A stretch of DNA of 15,164 nucleotides, from the NCBI RefSeq assembly GCF_032075065.1, contig NZ_DAMAZC010000100.1:1-15164 (forward strand). Reading direction: 5' to 3'. Shown here piece after piece: positions 1 to 7,194 of this stretch. Both the position numbers and the translations under genes were made by a program. Numbering within the stretch: the first letter of the stretch is position 1; every line of letters begins with the position of its first letter. The stretch comes from Atlantibacter sp032075065 (GTDB lineage Bacteria > Pseudomonadota > Gammaproteobacteria > Enterobacterales > Enterobacteriaceae). Below the pieces are notes generated by a model. The model saw only the letters and a program-made list of their open reading frames with translations. It did no database searches and was not told where the DNA came from.

Positions 1-664
1 TAGCGGCATCCGCGCCCAGCGTTACGAAGGGCAGCGCGCCGATGCCGATGACGTGCTGATTACCGACGATGTGCTCGACGGCGAATGGGAAGGGCGGGCA
101 GCCATAATCTTCAGCCGTCGCCATATTGGCGTTCCCTTTGAACAAAGCCCCGGCGTGTGGCTGCAAAGCGTGGCGGCACCGCACGATCTGATTGCCCTGC
201 TGGGCCGCATTTACAGTATTGATGTCGGCGCAACGGGGATGAACGGCGCGCTGCCAGCCCCAACCGGCGCCAGCGAGCAGAACGATGACATGATGATCCT
301 GGTGGTGGACGATCATCCGATCAACCGCCGCCTGCTGGCCGATCAGCTGGGATCGCTGGGCTACCAGTGTAAAACTGCCAATGACGGCGTCGACGCGCTC
401 AGCGTGCTGGCGAAGAATCATATTGATATCGTGCTCAGCGACGTCAACATGCCGAATATGGACGGCTATCGTTTGACGCAGCGTATCCGCCAGCTCGGCT
501 TGACCCTGCCGGTGGTGGGCGTGACGGCGAATGCGTTAGCGGAAGAGAAGCAGCGCTGTATTGAATCCGGGATGGACAGCTGTCTGTCGAAACCGGTGAC
601 GCTGGACGTGCTGAAGCAGACGTTAGCGCTGTATGCGGAGCGGGTACGTAAAGCGCGCAGATAA
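1..664 (+). CDS. rcsC: RcsC hybrid sensor kinase, C-terminal part (5' end outside window)
   Basis: RcsC is the inner-membrane hybrid histidine kinase of the Rcs envelope-stress phosphorelay. It passes phosphate from its own receiver domain to the HPt domain of RcsD and from there to RcsB. Only about 220 C-terminal codons are present; the reading frame is open from base 2 and ends at TAA 662-664. Visible parts are the end of the RcsC-specific ABL domain (to about base 285) and a complete receiver domain. That domain has the acidic pair in VVDDHPIN (308-313), the phospho-acceptor Asp in LSDVNMPNMDG (440-442), the Thr of GVTANA, and the conserved Lys in LSKPVT (590-592). From memory the receiver is nearly identical to E. 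coli RcsC. The gene converges on rcsB, as in E. coli. A GTG at 53 is internal, not the true start, because the frame continues upstream with RcsC-like sequence. Confidence 0.97.
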   Translation, partial: SGIRAQRYEGQRADADDVLITDDVLDGEWEGRAAIIFSRRHIGVPFEQSPGVWLQSVAAPHDLIALLGRIYSIDVGATGMNGALPAPTGASEQNDDMMILVVDDHPINRRLLADQLGSLGYQCKTANDGVDALSVLAKNHIDIVLSDVNMPNMDGYRLTQRIRQLGLTLPVVGVTANALAEEKQRCIESGMDSCLSKPVTLDVLKQTLALYAERVRKARR

Positions 665-688
665 AAAAATGCCCTCCATCGGAGGGCA
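664..688 (-). terminator. Intrinsic terminator of rcsB (rcsD-rcsB operon)
   Basis: A perfect 7-bp stem GCCCTCC/GGAGGGC (671-677 and 681-687, plus a T-A pair at 670/688) closes a 3-nt loop. Read on the minus strand it is followed directly by a U-tract (the A run at 663-669). On the plus strand no U-tract follows, so it mainly ends the rcsB transcript rather than rcsC. Confidence 0.85.
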
Positions 689-697
689 CTTCAGAAC

Positions 698-1348
698 TTA
701 CTCTTTATCAGATGGCGCAAGCGTCACCGATGAGAGGTAATTGAGCAGGGCGATATCGTTATCCACGCCCAGTTTCATCATCGCCGACTTCTTCTGGCTA
801 CTGATGGTTTTGATACTGCGGTTAAGCTTTTTAGCAATCTCGGTTACCAGGAAGCCTTCAGCAAACAGACGCAGCACTTCGCTCTCTTTTGGTGACAGGC
901 GTTTGTCGCCGTAGCCGCTGGCGCTGATTTTCTCCAGCAGGCGGGATACGCTTTCCGGGGTGAATTTCTTGCCTTTTTGCAGGGCGGCCAGCGCTTTCGG
1001 CAGATCCGTCGGCGCGCCTTGCTTCAGCACGATCCCTTCGATATCCAGCTCCAACACCGCGCTTAAAATCGCCGGGTTGTTATTCATCGTCAACACGATG
1101 ATAGACAGATTCGGGAAATGGCGTTTGATGTACTTAATCAGCGTAATGCCGTCACCGTATTTATCGCCCGGCATCGAGAGATCGGTGATCAACACGTGCG
1201 CGTCGAGCTTAGGCAAATTGTTAATCAGTGCTGTGGAATCTTCAAACTCGCCGACAACATTCACCCATTCGATCTGTTCCAGAGACTTGCGAATACCGAA
1301 CAGTACAATCGGATGATCATCGGCAATAATTACGTTCATATTGTTCAT
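698..1348 (-). CDS. rcsB: RcsB response regulator / transcription factor
   Basis: RcsB is the DNA-binding response regulator of the Rcs phosphorelay. Alone or with partners such as RcsA it controls capsule (colanic acid), motility, division and acid-stress genes. The product is 216 aa, the same length as E. coli RcsB. It has a receiver domain (about 1-125) with D10/D11, phospho-acceptor D56 in LITDLSMPG, T87 and K109, then a LuxR/FixJ-type helix-turn-helix (about 149-205, LSPKESEVLRLFAEG...). The frame is open 44 codons further upstream, but the start at 1348 gives the family sequence MNNMNVIIADDHP, an AAGGT at 1359-1363 lies 10 nt upstream as a ribosome site, and the longer extension would overlap rcsD. 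The start is 16 nt after the rcsD stop, so the two genes are co-transcribed; E. coli also has a further rcsB promoter inside rcsD. Confidence 0.98.
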   Translation of the reverse strand: MNNMNVIIADDHPIVLFGIRKSLEQIEWVNVVGEFEDSTALINNLPKLDAHVLITDLSMPGDKYGDGITLIKYIKRHFPNLSIIVLTMNNNPAILSAVLELDIEGIVLKQGAPTDLPKALAALQKGKKFTPESVSRLLEKISASGYGDKRLSPKESEVLRLFAEGFLVTEIAKKLNRSIKTISSQKKSAMMKLGVDNDIALLNYLSSVTLAPSDKE

Positions 1349-1364
1349 GTAATAGGCTACCTTG

Positions 1365-4031
1365 CTACAGCAAGCGATTGACGTAGGCGTCAATGTCACT
1401 GATATCTTTTTCAATACCTGGAGCATCCTTCTCGCGAATATTATGCTCCAGCGTTTCACATAACTGCTTGCCGGGGACAAGATTGAGCATGGCGAACACC
1501 CCTTTCAGGCGGTGCGCCGTCTGAGCCAGCGCAGCAAAATCGCTTGTCGCTGCCTCAGTATACAATCTCTTCACATCGTCCGGTACTGTGTCGACAAACA
1601 GAGAATAATAGCCGCTGGCGTGAAGTTGCGCGTTTTCATCGCCGCCCAGAGGTGATTCCGGGCTGGCTTCCTGCGCCAGTTGCTCTTCTATAAGTTGTAG
1701 CACTGCTTCCTGCAAAGCTGCGCTGATATTAAAATTAACCCGCAGTTTACCTGGAGCTAACTGTTGTACGCGGTCCTCATCATCGCTTAAAAGCAGGCCG
1801 GTTGCTGTAAGATTTGACGGATTATCAGTTAAGAAAATATCAAACTCTTGACTTATCAGCCGTTCGTCGGGGGTAATGCAACTCGCCCCCCAGCTTTCCA
1901 GCAGTCGGACCACTACCGCGCGTACTTCATTTGAGGTGACGTCAACCATCGCGACGACATCATCCAGTAAACGCTCTTCATCCTCTTCTTCTTTCGATTC
2001 CACCGCCATATTGAGATGCAGTGAATAGCGCGTGCCAAGCTCGTTGCGCGACTTAATATTCAGATAACCACCCAGCTGTTTCGCCAGTTGGTTACACAGA
2101 TAAAAGGTTAGCCCATTGGCTTTACCGAAGCGATCGGCGGAGGTGTCGTTGAGGAACGGGAAGTGCAGATTATCGATTTCCTGCGCGGTCAGCCCCTGTC
2201 CGGTATTGAGAATGCGCAGGGTCAAGCGTTCGCTGGCCGACTCTTCCTGGCTCACTTCCAGCGTGATCTTGCCGATGTCGGTGGTCGTGACCGCGTACTG
2301 CAACAGCATCAGCAGGATTTTTTTCAGCGCGGCGCGATCGCCGTAGCGGCTTTCATTAGCGGCCAGCTGGTTTTTGACCAGCAGTTGCAGCCCCTTGCGC
2401 TTGGCGGCAGGCAGTACCTGCGGCACGACTTCGTCAATCACCTCCTGGATGGAAAACTCGCTTGGCATGGTTTTCCAGCTTTCAGTTTCCAGCAGATTGA
2501 GCAGTTGGATTTCATCCACCAGTCGCACAATTTCATCGGCCTGATTAATCAGCGCGCGGTTGTCGGCGCTGGCCGTCAGTCCAGCCTGTTCCGCCAGCTT
2601 GAGCACCGGCGTTTTCAGGGCCTCGCCAATGTGTTGCATAAAGGCCGCCCGGCCCTGCTGGTTTTTCTCATACAAACGCTGCGCCTGTTTCAACTTCTTG
2701 TTCACCAGAATTTCCCGGTCCTGCTCGCGGATCACGAAGATCTGAGTACGCGGAACCACCTGGCTGCGGAACTGGCGAATTTCATACAGCTCATTATTGA
2801 TGGTCGCCTGAATCACCCCCTGGTGCTGATCGGCCATCGCGGTAATGTTTTGCAGGTTTAAATGCGGCAGCAGATGATCGGCGATGCCGTTGCTAATTAG
2901 CGTGCGGTTGGAGTCGAGATCGTGCACCAGCAGGCCAAGCGGCAGCAGCGAGACAATCTCTTCATTCAGCGCGCGCAGCTTTTTCATCTCTCCCTGCCAG
3001 GAGTTAGGCGCGCTGTTTTCCACCTGACGCGTCGGCTGGTTGCGGAAGGTGGTATAGCCGAACAGCGCCAGCGCCAGCAGGCCGATATTCAGCAGCAGCG
3101 GCAATAAGATATTTTGCAGCGTTTCCATCAGCAGCGTACCGAACGGCACCTCCCAGACCAGCTTAAGATGGGTGGAGTTGAGCGGCGAGGTGATCTCGAT
3201 ACGCGAGCTGTTGAAGTTAATGGTGACACTGTCCGGATCTTCCCGGTCATTGCCGGTCTGGACGCTTTGGGTGTTGTCCTGGTCGAGGCGGAAGCTGTCC
3301 AGCGCCATGCCTGGCGGGATCAAATCGTTAATCGGTAAATCAAACGCCACCACCGTCGCCAGATGGCCTGGCTGGTTAAAAGTGGTGCGCAGGGTAAAGT
3401 AGTGGCCGTTTTGCCAGGCGAGACGGCGCAGGGCGGAGAAACTTTCCCGCTCGTCCAGCGCGTTGGCCTGTTGCAGCATTTCCGCGCGGCGCGAATCGAC
3501 GACATTGCTGATCGACCCTTCTTTAAATCCGGTGGAGAGATCTTTCAGGGGCAGGGTGGAAACCAGGATCATGCTGTTATCCTGGCCGTTCAGATAGTAC
3601 ATCGACCAGGGCACGTTTTCGGCGCCCCACAGGGTATCCAGATAGTTGGAGATGCGCTGGGTCATCTCCAGCGTCGAACTGTCGTGAGAGCCGAAAATCA
3701 GCGCTTCGGTTTTGCGGCGCGGTTTCTCAAGGTAGTAGACATCCTGACGCAGACGGGTTTCCTGCAACCCTTCGTTCGCGGGCGAGGTGGACGGAGCGAT
3801 ATTGTCGTAAATCTGCCAGGTGGCGTAGCGGTAGGTATCAATACGCTTGTGCAGCGCATGCGTGATATCAACTATTTGGTAGCTCTTATCTTTAAGCCAG
3901 GTGTTGACGGCGCTCTGAGTAATCACCCCCATGGTGACCAGTAAGACCACGATAAGCAGTAGAAAAAAGCGCGTGATGCTGCCCGGCATCAAAGAAAACT
4001 TGTTGGGGATCATTGTGTCTGACTGACTCAT
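1365..4031 (-). CDS. rcsD: RcsD phosphotransfer protein
   Basis: RcsD is the inner-membrane intermediate of the Rcs relay and carries phosphate from RcsC to RcsB. The product is 888 aa (E. coli 890). It has a short cytoplasmic N-terminus, a membrane segment at about 21-42 (RFFLLLIVVLLVTMGVI), a periplasmic region to about 300, and a second membrane segment at about 307-328. After these come PAS-like and kinase-like regions, then the ABL domain and a C-terminal HPt domain with phospho-accepting His840 in AQTAHRLKGVF. The frame is open for 88 codons upstream, but that stretch has no family sequence. ATG 4031 (MSQSDTM...) gives the expected length although its ribosome site is weak (AGCGGA about 13 nt upstream). 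A second Met six codons in (4013) is an alternative. It is first in an operon with rcsB and is separated from micF by 378 nt. Confidence 0.96.
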   Translation of the reverse strand: MSQSDTMIPNKFSLMPGSITRFFLLLIVVLLVTMGVITQSAVNTWLKDKSYQIVDITHALHKRIDTYRYATWQIYDNIAPSTSPANEGLQETRLRQDVYYLEKPRRKTEALIFGSHDSSTLEMTQRISNYLDTLWGAENVPWSMYYLNGQDNSMILVSTLPLKDLSTGFKEGSISNVVDSRRAEMLQQANALDERESFSALRRLAWQNGHYFTLRTTFNQPGHLATVVAFDLPINDLIPPGMALDSFRLDQDNTQSVQTGNDREDPDSVTINFNSSRIEITSPLNSTHLKLVWEVPFGTLLMETLQNILLPLLLNIGLLALALFGYTTFRNQPTRQVENSAPNSWQGEMKKLRALNEEIVSLLPLGLLVHDLDSNRTLISNGIADHLLPHLNLQNITAMADQHQGVIQATINNELYEIRQFRSQVVPRTQIFVIREQDREILVNKKLKQAQRLYEKNQQGRAAFMQHIGEALKTPVLKLAEQAGLTASADNRALINQADEIVRLVDEIQLLNLLETESWKTMPSEFSIQEVIDEVVPQVLPAAKRKGLQLLVKNQLAANESRYGDRAALKKILLMLLQYAVTTTDIGKITLEVSQEESASERLTLRILNTGQGLTAQEIDNLHFPFLNDTSADRFGKANGLTFYLCNQLAKQLGGYLNIKSRNELGTRYSLHLNMAVESKEEEDEERLLDDVVAMVDVTSNEVRAVVVRLLESWGASCITPDERLISQEFDIFLTDNPSNLTATGLLLSDDEDRVQQLAPGKLRVNFNISAALQEAVLQLIEEQLAQEASPESPLGGDENAQLHASGYYSLFVDTVPDDVKRLYTEAATSDFAALAQTAHRLKGVFAMLNLVPGKQLCETLEHNIREKDAPGIEKDISDIDAYVNRLL

Positions 4032-4409
4032 TATCGTGTGTTGTCCGCTGGCTAAAGGCGTAATAAAAAGCGTATAGCGTCGGTTCCGTGACGCGATCTC
4101 AGTACCCGACGACAGGCGTGCGCAAAGATACCGACACCGCAGTATAAAGCGAACAGCGTGATTTTCCAGACCAGACAAGCGAAAGCGAGTGAACTGAGCA
4201 GACCAGCAGTGGATAAAATAAACGCGGAATAAAAGAAATAACCTACTGGAATTAATACCTAAAACAGTAAAGAAAACGAAACGGTAATCGCACAAATAAA
4301 CAAAGTGAAGCGGCGGGATTATTTATCTTGCGTTAAAAGTACGCGGTAAATCCAATCATCAACGCGTCGGCGAGTAGCACGACTTTATTCAATTAACGTA
4401 AAGAAGCGT
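4032..4409 (-). promoter_or_regulatory. rcsD upstream region with a candidate sigma70 promoter
   Basis: These 378 nt between rcsD and micF hold no gene I can support. On the minus strand a TATACT -10 (complement of 4141-4146) and a TGGAAA -35-like element (complement of 4163-4168) are spaced by 16 nt, about 110 nt before the rcsD ATG. This is the best rcsD promoter candidate I see. The rest is moderately AT-rich with no repeat or strong hairpin. The open frame that continues from rcsD through it looks like chance: it is rich in Arg, Cys and Phe and matches no known RcsD N-terminus. Confidence 0.35.
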
Positions 4410-4502
4410 AAAAAAAACCGGATGCGAGCATCCGGTTGAAATAGGGGTAAAACTGACATTCAGGATCGAATGACGGTAATAAATAAAGTTAATGATGATA
4501 GC
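4410..4502 (-). ncRNA. micF: MicF small regulatory RNA
   Basis: MicF is an Hfq-dependent antisense RNA that base-pairs with the ompF mRNA leader and blocks OmpF porin synthesis. It is divergent to ompC and in E. coli is induced by OmpR, MarA, SoxS and Rob. Here the minus strand reads GCTATCATCATTAACTTTAT at the 5' end (from 4502), the E. coli MicF 5' sequence as I know it, and identity continues through about the first 35 nt that contact ompF. The 3' end is a 9-bp terminator stem (AACCGGATG/CATCCGGTT, plus-strand 4416-4424 and 4429-4437) followed by eight U (A run 4410-4417). The total of 93 nt equals the E. coli length. The middle (GATCC... near 4460-4468) differs. A TAAAAT -10 element (complement of 4510-4515) sits 7 nt before the predicted 5' end. 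Confidence 0.94.
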
Positions 4503-4509
4503 GATATCT

Positions 4510-4515
4510 ATTTTA
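4510..4515 (-). promoter_or_regulatory. micF -10 element
   Basis: The complement reads TAAAAT (5 of 6 to consensus), seven nt upstream of the predicted micF 5' end. No good -35 lies 16-18 nt further upstream, as expected for an activator-dependent promoter. The remaining AT-rich sequence 4516-4658 shows no gene and would carry the micF activator sites. Confidence 0.6.
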
Positions 4516-4658
4516 GTGATGAATGGCGGAAAGGTTTTATCATTCAGTGCGGTAAATACTCCTATTGATTAACTGTTTGTTAGTATTGAATTAATTGTAT
4601 TTTTTGATTATCAGTGCGATTATTTTTAGCTATTCGTGCTAAAAAAAGTTCCCTGTTT

Positions 4659-4721
4659 TTTACATGTTGTTACACCTATCATGCAATATGAAACACCTTA
4701 AAAGTTTTAGTATCATATTCG
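4659..4721 (+). promoter_or_regulatory. Three tandem OmpR boxes of ompC (C1, C2, C3)
   Basis: Three consecutive 21-bp blocks (4659-4679, 4680-4700, 4701-4721) align with E. coli OmpR boxes C1-C3. C1 contains TTTACAT...ACACCTAT, C2 contains ATGAAACACCTTA, and C3 is AAAGTTTTAGTATCATATTC, essentially identical to E. coli. Phospho-OmpR bound here activates ompC at high osmolarity. The last box ends 2 nt before the -35. Confidence 0.88.
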
Positions 4722-4723
4722 CA

Positions 4724-4760
4724 TTGGATTAATCTGGATTTGTTTTGGACAATGGGTTCG
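4724..4760 (+). promoter_or_regulatory. ompC core promoter
   Basis: The -35 is TTGGAT (4724-4729), the spacer is 18 nt, and the -10 is GACAAT (4748-4753). By alignment with E. coli the transcript starts near G4760, giving a leader of about 82 nt. A poor -10 behind three OmpR boxes is typical of this activator-dependent promoter. The leader ends in AGAGGG (4828-4833), a strong ribosome site 8 nt before the ATG, in the region where the sRNA MicC and related RNAs pair in E. coli. Confidence 0.8.
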
Positions 4761-4841
4761 CCGACTGATTAGAGGATTAATCAGTAAGCAGTGGTAATAA
4801 GAAAAGGCATATATAAAGGCATATAACAGAGGGTTAATAAC

Positions 4842-5960
4842 ATGAAAGTTAAAGTCCTGTCCTTATTGGTACCGGCGCTGTTAGTCGCGGGTGCTGCAAA
4901 TGCGGCTGAAGTTTATAACAAAGACGGCAACAAATTAGACCTGTACGGCAAAGTAGACGGTCTGCACTATTTCTCTGATGACGATGGTTCTGACGGCGAT
5001 CAGACCTACATTCGTCTCGGCTTCAAAGGCGAAACCCAGGTTAACGACCAGATCACCGGTTACGGCCAGTGGGAATACCAGGTTCAGGGTAACACCTCTG
5101 AAAGTGAAAATGACGCCTGGACTCGTCTGGCGTTCGCCGGTCTGAAAGTGGGCGACGCAGGTTCTTTCGACTACGGTCGTAACTACGGCGTTGTTTACGA
5201 CGTCACTTCCTGGACCGACGTTCTGCCGGAATTCGGCGGTGACACCTACGGTTCCGACAACTTCATGCAATCCCGTGCTAACGGCGTTGCAACCTACCGT
5301 AACACCGACTTCTTCGGTCTGGTTGACGGCCTGAACTTCGCTCTGCAATACCAGGGCAAAAACGGCAGCGTCAGCGGCGAAGACTTTGGCGGTCGTGGCG
5401 TGCTGAAACAGAACGGCGACGGATACGGCGCTTCCATCACTTACGATCTGGGCGCTGGCTTCGGTATCGGTGGTGCGATGTCTTCTTCCAAACGTACTGC
5501 TGACCAGAACAACCTGGCTGGCATCTACGGTAACGGCGACCACGCAGAAACTTACTCTGGCGGCCTGAAATATGACGCCAACAACCTGTACCTGGCTGCA
5601 CAGTACACTCAGACTTACAACGCTACCCGTTTCGGCGGTGACTCCAGCGCGGCTGCCTACGGTTTTGCTGACAAAGCGCAGAACTTCGAAGTGGTTGCTC
5701 AGTACCAGTTCGACTTTGGCCTGCGTCCGTCCGTGGCTTACCTGCAGTCTAAAGGTAAAGACATCTCCAATGGCGTAGCCAACTATGGCGATCAGGATCT
5801 GCTGAAATATGTTGATGTTGGCGCGACTTACTACTTCAACAAAAACATGTCCACCTACGTTGACTACAAAATCAACCTGCTGGACGAAAACCAGTTTACT
5901 CGTGACGCGCGTATCGCTACCGACGATATCGTTGCGCTGGGCCTGGTTTACCAGTTCTAA
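4842..5960 (+). CDS. ompC: OmpC/OmpK36-type outer-membrane porin
   Basis: This is a general diffusion porin, a trimer of 16-stranded beta-barrels in the outer membrane that admits small hydrophilic solutes and many beta-lactams. The precursor is 372 aa with a 21-aa signal peptide (MKVKVLSLLVPALLVAGAANA, cleaved before AEVYNKDG), so the mature chain is 351 aa. The porin signature NKDGNKLDLYGK follows, and the protein ends in VYQF with the C-terminal Phe needed for BAM-dependent assembly. The constriction loop L3 carries PEFGGD (129-134) followed directly by TYGSDNF. There is no Gly-Asp or Thr-Asp insertion of the kind that narrows the pore in carbapenem-resistant Klebsiella. Exposed loops (about 177-190, 213-238, 264-272) differ most from E. 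coli OmpC, as usual. The gene is intact, with strong OmpR-type control upstream and a strong terminator. Codon use is that of a highly expressed gene. Confidence 0.97.
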   Translation: MKVKVLSLLVPALLVAGAANAAEVYNKDGNKLDLYGKVDGLHYFSDDDGSDGDQTYIRLGFKGETQVNDQITGYGQWEYQVQGNTSESENDAWTRLAFAGLKVGDAGSFDYGRNYGVVYDVTSWTDVLPEFGGDTYGSDNFMQSRANGVATYRNTDFFGLVDGLNFALQYQGKNGSVSGEDFGGRGVLKQNGDGYGASITYDLGAGFGIGGAMSSSKRTADQNNLAGIYGNGDHAETYSGGLKYDANNLYLAAQYTQTYNATRFGGDSSAAAYGFADKAQNFEVVAQYQFDFGLRPSVAYLQSKGKDISNGVANYGDQDLLKYVDVGATYYFNKNMSTYVDYKINLLDENQFTRDARIATDDIVALGLVYQF

Positions 5961-5977
5961 TTCCAACCCTTTGCATC

Positions 5978-6004
5978 AAGGGAGCCTACGGGCTCCCTTT
6001 TTTT
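5978..6004 (+). terminator. Intrinsic terminator of ompC
   Basis: A 9-bp perfect stem AAGGGAGCC/GGCTCCCTT (5978-5986, 5991-5999) is closed by a UACG tetraloop of the very stable UNCG class and runs into a U-tract ending at 6004. It begins 18 nt after the ompC stop. Confidence 0.95.
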
Positions 6005-6067
6005 ATCCCGCTTCCCGACAATGCCCGATTTTTGTTGTACTCTGCGGGCCTCAACAGAGGGGGAGTA

Positions 6068-7123
6068 ATGAGACGTTTATCAGGACTTTGCATCGGAATG
6101 GTGGCCGCCGTTCTGCTGCTTTCAGGATGCGATAATTCGCAGCAATCGGCTGAACCTGCCCAGCGGGCCGTGGTGCTGGAAGGCAAAACCATGGGGACGT
6201 TCTGGCGGGTGAGCCTCGCGGGCGTTGAACCGTCACGGGAAGCGGCGCTGCGCGAAAAGATTCAGGCCCAGCTGGATGGCGACGATCGGCTTCTCTCCAC
6301 CTGGAAAAACGATTCGGCGCTGATGCAGTTTAACCATTCCGCCAGCACCGATCCCTGGCCGGTGAGTGAAGCTATGAGCGATATCGTGACGCTGGCGCTG
6401 CGTATCGGCCATAAAACCCAGGGCGCGATGGACATCACCGTGGGGCCGCTGGTGAATTTATGGGGTTTTGGCCCGGACAAACAGCCGGTGAAAACGCCGT
6501 CAGACGCCGATATCGAGCAGGCAAAAAACCGCGTCGGGATTGAGCACCTGAGGGTGATCCAGTCGGCAGGCGCGCAGTATCTGCAAAAAGAGATCCCCGA
6601 TCTGTTTGTCGATCTCTCCACCGTAGGCGAAGGCTACGCCGCCGATCATCTGGCGCGCCTGATGGAGCAGGAGGGCATCAGCCGCTATTTAGTCTCCGTA
6701 GGCGGCGCGCTGGTCAGCCGGGGCACCAATCCCGAAGGCCGTTCCTGGCGGGTGGCTATCCAGCAGCCGACGGACCGGGAAAACGCCGTCGCCGCGGTGG
6801 TGGATATTAACGGCCACGGCATCAGCACCGCCGGGAGCTATCGCAACTATTACGAGCTGGACGGCAAGCGCCTGTCGCACGTGATCGACCCGGCTACCGG
6901 ACATCCGATCCAGCATATGTTGGTCTCTGCCACGGTGATCGCCCCTACGGCGCTGGAAGCTGACGGCTGGGACACCGGGCTGATGGTGCTGGGGCCGGAA
7001 AAAGCCAAAGCGCTGGCGCTGGAGCAAAAGCTGGCGGTGTATCTGATCGTTAAAGAGCCGAAGGGTTTCTCCACATGGATGTCGCCGCAGTTTGAAACGT
7101 TCCTGCTATCGCAGAAAAATTAA
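6068..7123 (+). CDS. apbE: FAD:protein FMN transferase, lipoprotein ApbE
   Basis: ApbE attaches FMN from FAD to threonine residues of target flavoproteins such as the NqrB/NqrC and RnfG/RnfD subunits of respiratory complexes. It acts on the periplasmic side. The product is 351 aa, the E. coli length. The N-terminus is a lipoprotein signal with lipobox LLSGC (lipidated Cys21). Family motifs visible are GKTMGTFWRV near 39-48, MDITVGPLVNLWGFGP, VDLSTVGEGYAADHL, and SHVIDPATGHPI followed by APTALEADGWDTGLMVLG, the flavin and metal binding part with the conserved Asp and Thr. The frame is open 12 codons further upstream, but ATG 6068 follows AGAGGGGGAG at the right spacing and starts the signal peptide. 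It lies 63 nt beyond the ompC terminator and so needs its own promoter. The stop codon overlaps the Ada box of the next gene. Confidence 0.96.
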   Translation: MRRLSGLCIGMVAAVLLLSGCDNSQQSAEPAQRAVVLEGKTMGTFWRVSLAGVEPSREAALREKIQAQLDGDDRLLSTWKNDSALMQFNHSASTDPWPVSEAMSDIVTLALRIGHKTQGAMDITVGPLVNLWGFGPDKQPVKTPSDADIEQAKNRVGIEHLRVIQSAGAQYLQKEIPDLFVDLSTVGEGYAADHLARLMEQEGISRYLVSVGGALVSRGTNPEGRSWRVAIQQPTDRENAVAAVVDINGHGISTAGSYRNYYELDGKRLSHVIDPATGHPIQHMLVSATVIAPTALEADGWDTGLMVLGPEKAKALALEQKLAVYLIVKEPKGFSTWMSPQFETFLLSQKN

Positions 7124-7130
7124 AAAGCAA
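7118..7130 (+). promoter_or_regulatory. Ada box (AAT-N6-GCAA) of the ada-alkB operon
   Basis: AAT (7118-7120), six bases and GCAA (7127-7130) match the A-box/B-box operator that methylated Ada binds to activate its own gene. The first half is the last sense codon of apbE, and the stop codon lies inside the spacer. A TACCTT -10 candidate (7173-7178) follows after 42 nt, compared with 43 nt to TATCCT in the E. coli ada promoter as I recall it. The -35 position is poor, as expected for this activator-dependent promoter. Confidence 0.75.
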
Positions 7131-7150
7131 GAAACTGAGTTTTTTGGCGC

Positions 7151-7173
7151 AGCCCCGCTGGCAAAGTGGGGCT
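7151..7173. repeat. Inverted repeat AGCCCC/GGGGCT in the ada promoter
   Basis: Six-bp arms (7151-7156 and 7168-7173) flank an 11-nt loop and end on the predicted ada -10. E. coli has a shorter AGCC/GGCT pair at the same place. No U-tract follows, so a simple terminator for apbE is unlikely. It may be only a conserved structural element of the promoter or early transcript. Confidence 0.45.
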
Positions 7174-7194
7174 ACCTTTAAAGAGGAGCGAGCC

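Noticed and set aside
1349..1480. A 44-codon N-terminal extension of rcsB
   Set aside because: It overlaps the end of rcsD, and the internal start gives exactly the 216-aa RcsB.
4032..4295. An 88-codon N-terminal extension of rcsD
   Set aside because: It is in frame, but would give a protein far longer than known RcsD, with unusual composition and no similarity. A promoter candidate lies within it.
4935..5966. A 343-codon open frame on the strand opposite ompC
   Set aside because: It lies wholly inside ompC, whose strongly biased codons leave the antisense frame free of stops. Its product is a low-complexity Val/Gln-rich string with no known domain, and it has no independent promoter or ribosome site.
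7151..7173. The inverted repeat before ada as an apbE terminator
   Set aside because: No U-tract follows it, and a shorter version sits at the same position in the E. coli ada promoter, so it is more likely part of that promoter.
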